Notes under the pieces: generated by a model
What the model saw: the letters and a program-made list of their open reading frames with translations, nothing else
Databases searched by the model: none
What the model was told of the DNA's origin: nothing
Program-made: the position numbers and the translations under genes
In this document: one piece after another, positions 1 to 8,853 of the stretch
Position numbering within the stretch: position 1 is the first letter of the stretch
How the letters are laid out: every line of letters begins with the position of its first letter
Source: Rikenellaceae bacterium
Lineage (GTDB): Bacteria > Bacteroidota > Bacteroidia > Bacteroidales > Rikenellaceae
Reading direction: 5' to 3'
DNA: 64,000 nucleotides
NCBI GenBank assembly: GCA_902363575.1
Contig: CABJAJ010000001.1
Span: forward strand, 434,001-498,000

Positions 1-318
1 TTTGAGAGTTACATTTTTTCAGATTATTTGATTGCTGCTTTGAATGCGGTCGCCGTATGGCCGGATGCCGATTTTTTGCCCCTTTTGAAAGATGTGAAGG
101 ACTATGATGTAGCGAATCCGCTCGGAAATTACGTGCGTTACGAGTCGTTATATGCTGCATTGATGGCCTATTCCGATCGTGAGACCTACTGCATGATCGA
201 TGAAACTCTGGCGCTTAAAATTTTGGGGCATACCAGTGCTTTTCAAAGGGCTTTCGATAAAAATCCGAACCCCCTTTATGCGCCGCTTGTGGATAAATAT
301 TGTTACGCGTTTTATTGA
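1..318 (+). CDS. C-terminal fragment of a protein of unknown function
   Basis: The reading frame is open from the first base of the window to TAA at 316-318, so the gene begins upstream and only about 105 C-terminal residues are visible. The visible part is rich in Leu, Ala and aromatic residues and looks alpha-helical (for example a LIAALNAVAVWPD segment), with no signal, membrane segment or catalytic motif that I recognise. Its last seven bases overlap the end of the convergent small membrane-protein gene. Base use is somewhat richer in A+T than the next genes. A helical-repeat protein is possible but I cannot assign a family. Confidence 0.6.
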   Translation, partial: FESYIFSDYLIAALNAVAVWPDADFLPLLKDVKDYDVANPLGNYVRYESLYAALMAYSDRETYCMIDETLALKILGHTSAFQRAFDKNPNPLYAPLVDKYCYAFY

Positions 319-491
319 TGCTTTTTGAACAGGCTTCTCAGGCATGCGCCCACAGCGATCAGCAGCAGGACGAGCAGCGGAGGCTGGAGGCTGAACTCTG
401 CGCCGTAGCGGAGCTTTCCCGCGACAAGGACTGCGAGGGCGGCCAGCGCAATCACCAGGCCGACGAGGGAGAGGGCTTTTTCGATCTTCAT
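312..491 (-). CDS. small two-segment membrane protein
   Basis: A 59-residue protein starting MKIEKALSL, with two hydrophobic stretches (about residues 8-25 and 36-52) separated by a short polar loop, and a basic end (LRSLFKKHQ). This suggests two membrane helices. Its ATG overlaps the TGA of the upstream U32 peptidase gene (ATGA, 488-491), so the two are translationally coupled. A longer reading frame exists upstream in this frame, but it lies wholly inside the peptidase gene, so I take the coupled ATG as the start. I do not recognise a family. Confidence 0.6.
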   Translation of the reverse strand: MKIEKALSLVGLVIALAALAVLVAGKLRYGAEFSLQPPLLVLLLIAVGACLRSLFKKHQ

Positions 492-1786
492 GGCTTTGGG
501 GGTTCGTCGCCCTCCCGCGCAGGCCCCGCCGTATGCAGGTCGCTGTCGGAGGGAACCATTTTGTAGAGGCTGTCGCCGCGCCGCACGAGCCGTTCGGTGC
601 GCACGGCGCATACATCGCCCTGCCGGGCTGTCGCCGTCGGGTTCCCGTCGGGGCCGCGGAGCGAGTCGAGTCGCTGGGCGGCCAGCCCCGTAGTCGGGCC
701 GAGGAAGAAAATATCCTCCCCCACCTGGAGCGGGGCGGCTTCGACGAGCACCTCGGCCACCGAAAGTTTCCGGTAGAAGTTCGTCACCTTGCCTACATAA
801 ACCTTGCGTCGCGTGGCGGCCGACCCGTACCGGTCGCTGCGTTCGACCATCGGGGCACCGGCGTAATAGCCGTTCCAGAAGCCGCGGTTGAATACCTCGG
901 CCAGCCGCTCTTTCTCGCGCGCGACCAGTTCGGGGGTGTAGGTGCCCGCCTCCATCGCACGCAAGGCCCGGTCGTAACACCCGACTGCGCGGTGGACGTA
1001 TTCCGCCCCGCGGGCGCGGCCTTCGATCTTGAAGACCCGGACGCCCGCTTCCGCCATCTGCGGCAGCAGGTCGATGGTGCAGAGGTCTTTGGGTGAGAGC
1101 AGGTAGCGGCCGTCGGTGTCGAGCGCTTCGCCCGACTCCTTGTCCGTGAGGGTGTATTTGCGCCGGCAGAGCTGGAGGCAGGCGCCCCGGTTCGCCGAGC
1201 AGCCGTTTTCATGGAGACTCAGGTAGCAGCGGCCCGAGATGGCCATGCAGAGCGCGCCATGGGCGAACATTTCGATCCGCACGGGTTCGCCCGAGGGGCC
1301 GCAGATGCGCTGCTCCGCGATCTGGCGGGCGATGTGGGCTACCTGCCGAAGATCGAGTTCCCGGGCGAGCACCATCACGTCGGCCCATTGGGCGTAGAAC
1401 TTTACGGCCTCACTGTTGGAGATGTTGCACTGGGTCGAGATGTGGACTTCGACCCCCGTGCGGTGGGCGTAGAGGATCGCCGCAAGGTCGGCGGCGATGA
1501 TTGCATCGATCCCTTCGCGGCGGGCTGCGTCGATCAGCCGGTGGGCGTCGTCCAGCTCCTCGTCGTAGAGGATCGTATTGACCGTGAGGTAGCTTTTGAT
1601 GCCGGCCCGTTTCGCGATGCCGACGATCCTGCCCAGGTCTTCGACGGTGAAGTTCGCCGCCGAGCGGGACCGCATGTTGAGCTTCCCGACCCCGAAATAG
1701 ACGGCGTCCGCTCCGGCGTCGATCGCGGCCCGGAGGGATTCGTAGCTCCCCACGGGAGCCATGATCTCGAAATCGCTGCGTTTCAT
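488..1786 (-). CDS. peptidase U32 family protein (RlhA/YegQ-like)
   Basis: A 432-residue protein of the U32 (collagenase-like) family. The N terminus (FEIMAPVGSYESLRAAIDAGADAVYFG) is the signature of the family's TIM-barrel part. The middle holds VHISTQCN, MFAHGALCMAISGRC and a Cys cluster (NGCSANRGACLQLCRR, about residues 190-215) that fits the conserved Cys ligands described for U32 proteins such as RlhA, which acts in 23S rRNA hydroxylation. The frame stays open to 2041, but the ATG at 1784-1786 fits the family N terminus and clears the upstream gene. It lies in a leftward operon after a polyprenyl synthase and a secreted protein. Whether this member modifies rRNA or degrades protein cannot be told from sequence. 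Confidence 0.88.
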   Translation of the reverse strand: MKRSDFEIMAPVGSYESLRAAIDAGADAVYFGVGKLNMRSRSAANFTVEDLGRIVGIAKRAGIKSYLTVNTILYDEELDDAHRLIDAARREGIDAIIAADLAAILYAHRTGVEVHISTQCNISNSEAVKFYAQWADVMVLARELDLRQVAHIARQIAEQRICGPSGEPVRIEMFAHGALCMAISGRCYLSLHENGCSANRGACLQLCRRKYTLTDKESGEALDTDGRYLLSPKDLCTIDLLPQMAEAGVRVFKIEGRARGAEYVHRAVGCYDRALRAMEAGTYTPELVAREKERLAEVFNRGFWNGYYAGAPMVERSDRYGSAATRRKVYVGKVTNFYRKLSVAEVLVEAAPLQVGEDIFFLGPTTGLAAQRLDSLRGPDGNPTATARQGDVCAVRTERLVRRGDSLYKMVPSDSDLHTAGPAREGDEPPKP

Positions 1787-1817
1787 AATTTTTCGTCTGT
1801 GCAGGATATACGGCCCG

Positions 1818-2636
1818 TCACCATTCAAAAAGCCACCAACGCCGTGATTCCTCCCTGCGGGCTTCGGCGCGGGTTTCGTCGTCGTCCCATCTTTCCGCGT
1901 CGATGTAGCTTTGCCATCCGTTGCGGAGGTATTTGTCGTCGGGGAGAAAATAACCAGCTCCGACGTCCAGTCCGTAAGGGCCTTCGCTGTCGGGTATGCG
2001 GGCGTCGCCCCAGTTGCAGGGCTTGACGGCTTTGGTTTCATAGCAGCGCCACGTGCCCGCCCATTGATTGTTGCTGTATCCGTCGGCGACCATAAACATG
2101 GTGTCGTAATAAATGTTCCCGAGGGAATCGGTCGCTATGTCGATCGTATGCCTGCCTTCGAGCACGCCCGCTCCGTGCTGTCCGAGGTCTTCCCGCAGGG
2201 TATAGGAGCCGATGAGTCGCCAGCCGCCGTATATGCTGCTCCAACGATCCGTGTCGGGATAATTGGGTGCTGAATAGGTGATGGAGTCGAGGTGCAGTTC
2301 GCCCTGGAAACGACAGATATTATCGCCCGTGCGGGTGAATCCCGTCAATTCGTATCGCAGAGAATCGGTGCTTGACCGGCAGATAGAGCGGATATGAATA
2401 TCGAAACGTTGGTAATTTTTTCCGATATAGCCAAGCGGATCCCATCGGTCAAACCATTCGAGCTTTGTGGTGTCGATGTTTTGGAGATCAGGAAGGGGAC
2501 CGACCCATAAAAAGGACAGGTCCTTGTGCTTTAATGCATCAAGCGTCACGGCGGGAACCCTCGGCTTCTGTTGCGCATAAATCGCAGCCGGATGCACCGC
2601 AAGCAGAAAGAAGAGGATGGGGACGAGTTGTTTCAT
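1818..2636 (-). CDS. secreted protein of unknown function
   Basis: A 272-residue protein with a clear Sec signal peptide (MKQLVPILFFLLAVHPAAIYAQQ, cleavage likely after AYA-type residues near 20-21). The mature part is rich in Trp, Tyr and Asp (for example WSSIYGGWRLIGSYTL and DRWDPLGYIGKNYQRFD) and looks like a beta-rich periplasmic or surface domain. It begins two bases after the polyprenyl synthase stop, so it is co-transcribed with that gene. I do not recognise a family; the repeated Trp/Gly motifs suggest a lipocalin-like or beta-sandwich fold, but this is a guess. Confidence 0.8.
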   Translation of the reverse strand: MKQLVPILFFLLAVHPAAIYAQQKPRVPAVTLDALKHKDLSFLWVGPLPDLQNIDTTKLEWFDRWDPLGYIGKNYQRFDIHIRSICRSSTDSLRYELTGFTRTGDNICRFQGELHLDSITYSAPNYPDTDRWSSIYGGWRLIGSYTLREDLGQHGAGVLEGRHTIDIATDSLGNIYYDTMFMVADGYSNNQWAGTWRCYETKAVKPCNWGDARIPDSEGPYGLDVGAGYFLPDDKYLRNGWQSYIDAERWDDDETRAEARREESRRWWLFEW

Positions 2637-2638
2637 GG

Positions 2639-3610
2639 TCAGTTTGTTCTTCCCATCAGGCTTTGTGCGTAGTTGCGCATATTTTGCAGTCGCGGTGATT
2701 CGACCGACAGGTTGTCCAGAATCGACAGCGCCCGCTCGAAGCGTATGCAGATCTGCTGCTCGGTCAGGCGGGGGACGTCGAGCCGGTCGTAAAGGGTTCG
2801 GATGCGATCGATTTTCTCGCGGTCGCTCAGCGAGGGGTCGGCGTGCGTCGAGCGCAGGATCGCACGCTGCGCTTCGTCCGCGCGGCTCATGGCCGTGACC
2901 ATCAGGTAGGTTTTCTTTCCCTCCAGGATGTCGCCGCCGATGTGCTTGCCCAGCCGCTCGTCGCCGTAGCTGTCCAGCAGATCGTCCTGCAACTGGAACG
3001 CCAGCCCCAGCTCGACGGCGAAGCGGTCGAGGCGGCGGCAGTCCTCCGCATCGGCGCCTCCGAGCAGCGCTCCGATCACCGTGGCGCCGGCCAGCAGGAC
3101 CGACGTTTTGAGTTCGATCATGTGCATGTACTCCACCACCGACACGCTCTCCTTCTGCTCGAAGTCCATATCGTACTGCTGCCCCTCGCAGACCTGGAGG
3201 GCCATCGTATTGAAAACCTCCAGGATGCGGGGCAGCCGCTCGGCGGGCAGCAGGGTCAGCAGCCGGTAGGCGCTGATCATCATGGCGTCGCCCGAGAGGA
3301 TCGCCACGTTCTGTCCCCAGCGTGCGAAGACCGAAGGTTTGCCCCGTCTGACCGGAGCGTTGTCCATGATGTCGTCGTGCAGCAGGGTGAAGTTGTGAAA
3401 TACTTCGACCGCAGCGGCCGCCGGCAGCGCCGCCCGCGGATCGTCGGCATAGATGCCGCAGGCGAGCAGCAGCAGCATCGGCCGCAGCCGCTTGCCTCCG
3501 CCCGCGAGCGAATAGCCGATGGGCGCGTACAGTTTGCCGGGCTCGGAGGGAAACCCGATTTGCGCCAGGTAGTTTTCGATGGTCGTAAGCAGTTGCTCGT
3601 TGGTTGGCAT
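2639..3610 (-). CDS. polyprenyl diphosphate synthase (IspA/IspB family)
   Basis: A 323-residue trans-prenyltransferase that joins isopentenyl diphosphate to allylic diphosphates. The first aspartate-rich motif is DDIMD at residues 79-83 and the second DDLLD at 209-213, with the GGKRLRP substrate-binding motif at 38-44. Length and motifs fit a farnesyl or geranylgeranyl synthase as well as a longer-chain enzyme; the residues just ahead of the first motif are FHNFTLLH, whose large Phe residues fit a shorter product, but I would not name the chain length. It is the first gene of a leftward operon and faces the ROK kinase gene across a region with promoters on both strands. Confidence 0.92.
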   Translation of the reverse strand: MPTNEQLLTTIENYLAQIGFPSEPGKLYAPIGYSLAGGGKRLRPMLLLLACGIYADDPRAALPAAAAVEVFHNFTLLHDDIMDNAPVRRGKPSVFARWGQNVAILSGDAMMISAYRLLTLLPAERLPRILEVFNTMALQVCEGQQYDMDFEQKESVSVVEYMHMIELKTSVLLAGATVIGALLGGADAEDCRRLDRFAVELGLAFQLQDDLLDSYGDERLGKHIGGDILEGKKTYLMVTAMSRADEAQRAILRSTHADPSLSDREKIDRIRTLYDRLDVPRLTEQQICIRFERALSILDNLSVESPRLQNMRNYAQSLMGRTN

Positions 3611-3658
3611 GAGGGTCGTTTTCGGATTGGGTTACCGGCTCCAAAATTAGGAAAAAAG

Positions 3659-3689
3659 TTTGGAGTACACGAATTTTGTCCTAACTTTG
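3659..3689 (+). promoter_or_regulatory. Bacteroidetes-type promoter of the ROK kinase gene
   Basis: TTTG at 3659-3662, a 19-base spacer and TAACTTTG at 3682-3689 match the sigma-ABfr consensus (TTTG, about 19-21 bases, TAnnTTTG). The ATG at 3722 would have a leader of about 26 bases. On the other strand TAATTTTG (3642-3649) could serve the polyprenyl synthase gene, but no clear upstream box is seen for it. Confidence 0.7.
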
Positions 3690-3721
3690 ACCAACAGTAC
3701 CACGCATAAAAACGGATTCGG

Positions 3722-4732
3722 ATGAAGAAGCTCGCAATCGGCGTCGATATCGGCGGCATCAACACGGCGTTCGGTCTGGTGGACGAAAAGGGCGGGATTT
3801 ACGCCGAATCGCTCCTCCCGACCCGGCAATACCCCGGCTATGCGGATTACCCCGCTTACGTGAAAGACCTCTGCCGGGCGTTGCGCGTACTCTCGGACAG
3901 CGTGTCGTTCGACTATGAGCTGGTCGGCATCGGCATCGGAGCGCCCAACGCCAATTACCACTGCGGGACGATCGAGTCGCCTGCCAACCTCTTCAAATTC
4001 GGCCCCGACGAGCCGGAGCGCGACGAGTCTCTGCGCCTGTTTCCGCTGGCGGAGCATATCGGGGCCAACTTCCCGGGCGTGGAGGTGCTGATGACCAACG
4101 ACGCCAACGCCGCGACGCTGGGCGAGATGATCTACGGCAATGCTCGCGGGATGAAGGATTTTATCATGGTGACGCTCGGCACGGGGCTCGGCTCGGGTTT
4201 CGTGGCCAACGGCGAGATGATCTACGGCCACGACGGTTTCGCCGGGGAGTTAGGCCATGTGATCGTCGAGCCAGGGGGTCGCGAGTGCGGCTGCGGGCGA
4301 CGCGGATGCCTGGAAGCCTATGTTTCGGCCACGGGGATCAAACGCACGGCTTTCGAGCTGATGGCCACGATGAACGCCCCGAGCGAGCTGCGCGATATTC
4401 CCTTCCGGGACTTTGAGTCGGTGATGATTACCACGGCCGCTGGCCACGGCGATCCGGTTGCACTCGAGACGTTCCGCTATACGGGCGAACTGCTCGGAAG
4501 GGCGCTGGCCAACGTGGTGACGATCACGTCGCCCGAGGCGATCTTCCTTTTCGGCGGACTGGCCAAAGCGGGCAAATTCCTTTTCGAGCCGACGCAGCGA
4601 TACATGGAGGAGAACATGCTGTACGTGTTCAAGGACAAGGTCAGGCTGCTGCCAAGCGGCATTCAGGACAGGAACGCGGCGGTTCTCGGCGCCGCGGCCC
4701 TCATCTGGCAGCGCCTCGGAAGCGGGGCGTAA
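3722..4732 (+). CDS. ROK family sugar kinase (glucokinase-like)
   Basis: A 336-residue ROK-family kinase. The N-terminal phosphate-binding motif (IGVDIGGINTAFGLVD) lies at residues 6-21, the second glycine motif (GTGLGSGFV) near 150, and the ROK zinc motif near 190 (GRECGCGRRGCLEAY, CxCGxxGCxE) follows the catalytic-base region. Family members phosphorylate glucose, N-acetylmannosamine or related sugars, or act as repressors; there is no N-terminal helix-turn-helix, so this is an enzyme. It is a single gene with its own promoter and a terminator just downstream. The exact sugar cannot be read from sequence. Confidence 0.9.
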   Translation: MKKLAIGVDIGGINTAFGLVDEKGGIYAESLLPTRQYPGYADYPAYVKDLCRALRVLSDSVSFDYELVGIGIGAPNANYHCGTIESPANLFKFGPDEPERDESLRLFPLAEHIGANFPGVEVLMTNDANAATLGEMIYGNARGMKDFIMVTLGTGLGSGFVANGEMIYGHDGFAGELGHVIVEPGGRECGCGRRGCLEAYVSATGIKRTAFELMATMNAPSELRDIPFRDFESVMITTAAGHGDPVALETFRYTGELLGRALANVVTITSPEAIFLFGGLAKAGKFLFEPTQRYMEENMLYVFKDKVRLLPSGIQDRNAAVLGAAALIWQRLGSGA

Positions 4733-4752
4733 CCGCTTTTCGGTCGTGACGG

Positions 4753-4777
4753 ACGCGCTTTCGGGCGCGTTTTGTTT
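4753..4777 (+). terminator. intrinsic terminator of the ROK kinase gene
   Basis: ACGCGC (4753-4758), a six-base loop and GCGCGT (4765-4770), followed by TTTGTTTTAT. The stem is short but GC-rich and the T tract is good. It lies 20 bases after the kinase stop codon. Confidence 0.6.
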
Positions 4778-4807
4778 TATCTCTCCGGCCGGACTGTCGG
4801 GGGGGGG

Positions 4808-4838
4808 ACAAAAAACGGGAGGCCGCAAGCCTCCCGTT
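4808..4838 (-). terminator. intrinsic terminator of the recG operon
   Basis: Read leftward, ACGGGAGGC, a short loop and GGCCTCCCGT are followed by a run of six T. It lies just after the stop of the coiled-coil gene at 4857 and closes the leftward recG / DUF3108 / coiled-coil operon. A run of nine G (4799-4807) separates it from the convergent ROK terminator. Confidence 0.85.
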
Positions 4839-4856
4839 CAGTTACCCGGGCGCAGG

Positions 4857-5786
4857 TCAGCGCATGGGGATTTCGGATTCCCCGATCAGACGGCCGTCGC
4901 AGTAGAGCTGCACCGTGTAGGTGCCCGCCGTGAAGCCCGAGCCGTTGCAGAAGATGCCGATACCCAGGTCTTCGTTCTGGTAATCCACTTCGCGCGAGGC
5001 GGAGTAGGTCAGCCGCTCGCCTTCGTACTCGAAAGTCGGGACGCTTTCGTTCGAGATCACGTAGCCGTCGGGCGCAGTGATGCGCACATAGACCGTCTTG
5101 TCGCCCGGCGTTGCGAGGGCATTGGCCGTCAGCACGAAATCCGTGCGCAGCCGGTCGGCGTTCTTCACGCGCGAAACCTCCTTGTTTTTGGCATTGAGTG
5201 CGACAAGCCGGATGCCGCGGGCGCTCAGCACGGAGCCCTGACGCACCTTGTTGTCGAGTTCTGCGGCCTTCTCCTCGGCGACCTCGGCCCGCAGGGTGGC
5301 CGTCGAAATCTCCTTGCGGAAAGAGACGTTCTCGTCGATGAGCTTCTTGTTGAGCGTGTTGAGCGAGTCGATCTGACGGAGGTACCCGGTCATGATCGAG
5401 CGCAGCGTGCCGACCTCCTTCTCGTACTGCTTGATTTTGGAGAGGTTCCACGAACGCTCCTTCTTGAGCCGCTGCATGAGCGAGTCGGCCCGCAGACGTT
5501 CCGCGTCGAGGTTGGCCGAGATGCTGTCGTTGGCGATCTGCAGCCCGTCGAATTCGGTCATCAGGTCGCTCAGGTTGTTCTGGATCGAGTCGCGGTCGAT
5601 CACCAGCAGCTCGTAGTCCTGCTGCTGCTGGCGGTGGATGTTGAGGTAGAGCACCGAGATGGCCGCCAGGATAACGGCCAGGATAATGATGACGATGCGG
5701 TAGCCGCGGATGGATTTGCGGGCGTCGGGGCGGTTGCCGTCCCCTTCGTCGTAGCGCGGGTCGTAGCCTTGGGTATTCTCTTCCAT
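4857..5786 (-). CDS. membrane-anchored coiled-coil protein
   Basis: A 309-residue protein with a charged cytoplasmic N terminus, one membrane helix (about residues 29-48, VIIILAVILAAISVLYL), a long predicted coiled coil (about 55-185, with regular Leu and Ser/Asp/Glu spacing such as LDAERLRADSLMQRLKK), and a beta-rich C-terminal domain (about 195-309). The C-terminal part resembles a small periplasmic beta-sandwich (RITAPDGYVI, FEYEGERLTYSASREVDY). The overall design, anchor plus rod plus beta head, is common in Bacteroidetes envelope proteins of unknown role. It is the third gene after recG and DUF3108. Confidence 0.8.
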   Translation of the reverse strand: MEENTQGYDPRYDEGDGNRPDARKSIRGYRIVIIILAVILAAISVLYLNIHRQQQQDYELLVIDRDSIQNNLSDLMTEFDGLQIANDSISANLDAERLRADSLMQRLKKERSWNLSKIKQYEKEVGTLRSIMTGYLRQIDSLNTLNKKLIDENVSFRKEISTATLRAEVAEEKAAELDNKVRQGSVLSARGIRLVALNAKNKEVSRVKNADRLRTDFVLTANALATPGDKTVYVRITAPDGYVISNESVPTFEYEGERLTYSASREVDYQNEDLGIGIFCNGSGFTAGTYTVQLYCDGRLIGESEIPMR

Positions 5787-5819
5787 GTCGAGAGGTGTTT
5801 TTGCAAATGTACGTTTTTT

Positions 5820-6629
5820 TTATTTGATTTTGCTTGCCAGCGGATATTTGAGTCCCTTGTATGCGGTGATGTAGGCCTGTATGCTCCCGACCCGGATCGG
5901 GGATTCGATGTAGAGCGGAATCTTGTTCTGATCGTCCGAAATCCAGAGCGTGAACTCCGAGCCGTCGGTGAAGGAGTAGCCGTCGGAGGTGCCGATCTGG
6001 CACATGAATTTCAGGGTGCGGAAACGCCCCATCGTCCGGATTTTCTTCTCCTCGCGTCCCATGAAGCGATATTTGAGGTAGCGGACGGTGTCCTGGAGCA
6101 GCATTTCGAGCACGCGCGACTCCCCCTCGCGGAAGTCGGCGGGGTCGAGCGTGCGCATGTTGAAGTAGAGCGACACGGGGTCCATGCTCCCCGGAGTCAG
6201 GGCCATCGTCTTGCGGTTTTCCGGATTTTTGCGCTTCTGCCACCGGGTATGCACCCGCATGGCGGGCCAGTCGTAACGGTAGCGGCTGGTGAAGGTGTAT
6301 TCGCCCTCGTGCACGTCGCTCTCGAAAAACCGGGTGCGCAGGGTGAGCGTGTCGGCCCAGACGATATAGCGGTCGTCGATGGGGAAGAACCAGCGGTAGG
6401 TGGGCAGCGTGCGTCCGTACCCCTCCACGCGGTAGTAGGTTTCGCCGTCCAGCTCCTCGGTTGCGGTGCTGATCTGCACGGTGGCCACCTCCGTGTTGGG
6501 GAACATCTTGGCCTTGTAGCTCACGCGGTACGACAGCACCTCGCCCGGCTGGTAGAGCTGGGCGGCGGCCGGGAGCGCGAGCAGCAGGCAGAGCAGCGTC
6601 GGAAGGAGTTTCATGGGACGGACTTTCAT
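5820..6629 (-). CDS. DUF3108 family periplasmic protein
   Basis: A 269-residue protein with a signal peptide (MKLLPTLLCLLLALPAAAQL). The mature region fits DUF3108: it opens with YQPGEVLSYRVSYK and continues with the beta-strand pattern that ends in the LWISDDQNKIPLYIES motif typical of the family. Two start codons are possible, ATG 6627-6629 (MKVRPMKLL) and ATG 6612-6614 (MKLLPTLL); the second gives a cleaner signal peptide, so the protein may be five residues shorter. The family's role is unknown, but it is exported. It follows recG by 26 bases and is probably co-transcribed. Confidence 0.85.
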   Translation of the reverse strand: MKVRPMKLLPTLLCLLLALPAAAQLYQPGEVLSYRVSYKAKMFPNTEVATVQISTATEELDGETYYRVEGYGRTLPTYRWFFPIDDRYIVWADTLTLRTRFFESDVHEGEYTFTSRYRYDWPAMRVHTRWQKRKNPENRKTMALTPGSMDPVSLYFNMRTLDPADFREGESRVLEMLLQDTVRYLKYRFMGREEKKIRTMGRFRTLKFMCQIGTSDGYSFTDGSEFTLWISDDQNKIPLYIESPIRVGSIQAYITAYKGLKYPLASKIK

Positions 6630-6655
6630 TCGGAACGGGAATAAAGCGTGCAATA

Positions 6656-8767
6656 TTACGAAATCATGGAAAAATCGATCCGCTCGCGTCCGCAGTAACG
6701 CCGGGCCAGCTCCCGCAGACCCCGGTTTTCCGGCTCCCCGAGCGTGGGGTCGAGGCGGAGGATCTCCATGGCGGCTTCGCGCGTCAGCGTGAGGATCTGC
6801 ACGTCGAGCGTCGGGTTGGCGATCTTCAAATCGAATGCCATGCCGCTTTGCTGGGTGCCGTTTACGTCGCCCGCGCCCCGCAGCTTGAGGTCGAGTTCCG
6901 CCAGCCGGAAGCCGTCGCCGGTTTCGCACATGGCCCGGATGCGGGCCCGGGCCTCGCGGGAGAGCTTCTCGCCGGTCATCAGGATGCAGTAGGACTGTTC
7001 CCCCCCGCGTCCCACCCGCCCGCGAAGCTGGTGGAGCTGCGAGAGGCCGAAACGTTCGGCCGACTCGATCACCATGACCGTCGCGTTGGGCACATCGACC
7101 CCCACCTCGATCACCGAAGTGGCGACAAGGATATGGGCTTCGCCGCTCTTGAACTGCCGCATGGACTCCTCCTTGTCGGCGGGTTTCATCCGGCCGTGGC
7201 AGACGGCCGTGACGTACTGCGGCAGGGGGAAGTCCCGTGCGATGGCCTCGAAACCGTCGGTAAGGTCTTTGTAATCCATCGTCTCGGACTCCCGGATGAG
7301 CGGGTAAACCACATAGACCTGCCGCCCCAGCGCGATCTGCTGCCGCATGAAGCCGAAGAGCCGCAGCCGCGCGGCATCGGTGTAGTGCACCGTGCGGACG
7401 GGCTGGCGGCCCGGGGGGAGTTCGTCGATCACCGAGACGTCCAGATCGCCGAAGAGGGTCATGGCCAGCGTGCGGGGAATGGGTGTGGCGGTCATCACGA
7501 GTATGTGGGGCGGCTGGGCGTTTTTCGTCCAGAGGCGGGCCCGTTGTTCGACCCCGAAGCGGTGCTGTTCGTCGATCACCACGAATCCGAGGTTGTGGAA
7601 CTGCACCTTTTCCTCGATCAGCGCGTGCGTGCCGACGAGCAGGTGGATCGTCCCGTCGGCCAGCCCCGCGAGAATCTGGCGGCGCTCGCGTGCGCGGGTG
7701 GCGCCGGTGAGAACCGCGACCCGGACATCCAGCCCCTCGAGCATGCGCACGAAGGTCGCATAGTGCTGGCGGGCCAGGATTTCGGTCGGGGCCATCAGGC
7801 AGGCCTGGAAATCGTTATCGACGGCCAGCAGCATCGAGAGCAGGGCCACGAGCGTCTTGCCGCTCCCCACGTCGCCCTGCAACAACCGGTTCATCTGGTA
7901 GCCCGAGACGGTGTCCTGTCGGATTTCGCGTACGACGCGCTTCTGGGCCCCGGTGAGGGGAAAGGGGAGTTTCTGTTCGTAAAAGGTGCGGAACACACCG
8001 CCCACGCGCGGGAAAAGAAACCCACCGAGCTTGGCGAGCCGTTCCGTGCGGCGCGACTGGATGCCGAGCTGCACGCCCAGCAGCTCGTCGAATTTCAGGC
8101 GGTACTGCGCCTGCCGGAGCAGCTCGGCGGACTGGGGGAAGTGGAGGTTGTAGAGCGCCTCCCTGAGCGGCATCAGCCCGTGCCGGGTGCGGAGCGTTTC
8201 GGGCAGGTACTCTTCGATGCGGTCGCCAGCGACCGTCCACAGGTTGCAGACGAGCAGGTAAAACCCTTTCGCGCCCAGCACCGACGCCAGTCGCTCGGTC
8301 GTGGAGTACACCCCCTGCATCCCGCTGGCGGCCTTGCGGGAGAAGGCTTTTTCGACGGTCTCGATTTCGGGGTGGACCAGCGAAAGCTCTCCCTTGAAGA
8401 ACGAGGGGCGTCCGAAGACGAGGTATTCGCGTCCCACCTCGATCCGTTTTTCGATCCATTTGATTCCCTGGAACCAAACGAGCTCCGCCTGACTGCTCCC
8501 GTCGGAAACGACGGCGGTGAAACGCCGCTTGCGGCCCGCTCCGGCATAGTTTACCCCTGTCACGCGGCCCCGGAACTGAACGAGCGTCGCCTCCCCGTCG
8601 CGGATCTCGGCGATCCGGTAGATGCGCGTGCGGTCGATGTAGCGGAATGGGAAATACCAGAGCAGGTCGCACATCGTGCGGATGCCCAGCTCCCGTTCGA
8701 GGAGCTTCGCCCGCGCCTCGCCCACGCCCGGTACGAATTGGATGCCGTTGTCCAGATAGTGTTCCAC
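6656..8767 (-). CDS. recG: ATP-dependent DNA helicase RecG
   Basis: A RecG of about 703 residues, which remodels stalled forks and branched recombination intermediates. An N-terminal wedge/OB domain (FRGRVTGVNYAG, near residue 70) is followed by Walker A (LLQGDVGSGKT, about 297-307), the DEQH box (DEQHRFG), the SAT-like TATPIPRT motif, and the C-terminal helicase motif with GRVGRGGEQSYC. I choose GTG at 8765-8767 (VEHYLDNGIQF) because it gives the usual RecG N terminus and length; no ATG is available there. This GTG lies only two bases inside or beside a TATATTTG box, so the transcript would be nearly leaderless if that box is used. Confidence 0.93.
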   Translation of the reverse strand: MEHYLDNGIQFVPGVGEARAKLLERELGIRTMCDLLWYFPFRYIDRTRIYRIAEIRDGEATLVQFRGRVTGVNYAGAGRKRRFTAVVSDGSSQAELVWFQGIKWIEKRIEVGREYLVFGRPSFFKGELSLVHPEIETVEKAFSRKAASGMQGVYSTTERLASVLGAKGFYLLVCNLWTVAGDRIEEYLPETLRTRHGLMPLREALYNLHFPQSAELLRQAQYRLKFDELLGVQLGIQSRRTERLAKLGGFLFPRVGGVFRTFYEQKLPFPLTGAQKRVVREIRQDTVSGYQMNRLLQGDVGSGKTLVALLSMLLAVDNDFQACLMAPTEILARQHYATFVRMLEGLDVRVAVLTGATRARERRQILAGLADGTIHLLVGTHALIEEKVQFHNLGFVVIDEQHRFGVEQRARLWTKNAQPPHILVMTATPIPRTLAMTLFGDLDVSVIDELPPGRQPVRTVHYTDAARLRLFGFMRQQIALGRQVYVVYPLIRESETMDYKDLTDGFEAIARDFPLPQYVTAVCHGRMKPADKEESMRQFKSGEAHILVATSVIEVGVDVPNATVMVIESAERFGLSQLHQLRGRVGRGGEQSYCILMTGEKLSREARARIRAMCETGDGFRLAELDLKLRGAGDVNGTQQSGMAFDLKIANPTLDVQILTLTREAAMEILRLDPTLGEPENRGLRELARRYCGRERIDFSMIS

Positions 8768-8853
8768 TCCACAAATATAACAATTATCGGGCGATTTCGT
8801 GCGTCCGCCTGCGGGAAGACGAAACCGGCGCCTGTGGACGCCGTTTTTCGGCG

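Noticed and set aside
4799..4807. Run of nine G as a phase-variable tract
   Set aside because: It lies between two convergent terminators with no promoter or coding frame, so slippage there would have no clear effect.
4746..6644. Long rightward frame of over 600 codons
   Set aside because: It is antisense to the coiled-coil and DUF3108 genes and its product is typical of G+C-rich shadow frames (Arg, His and Val rich, no motif).
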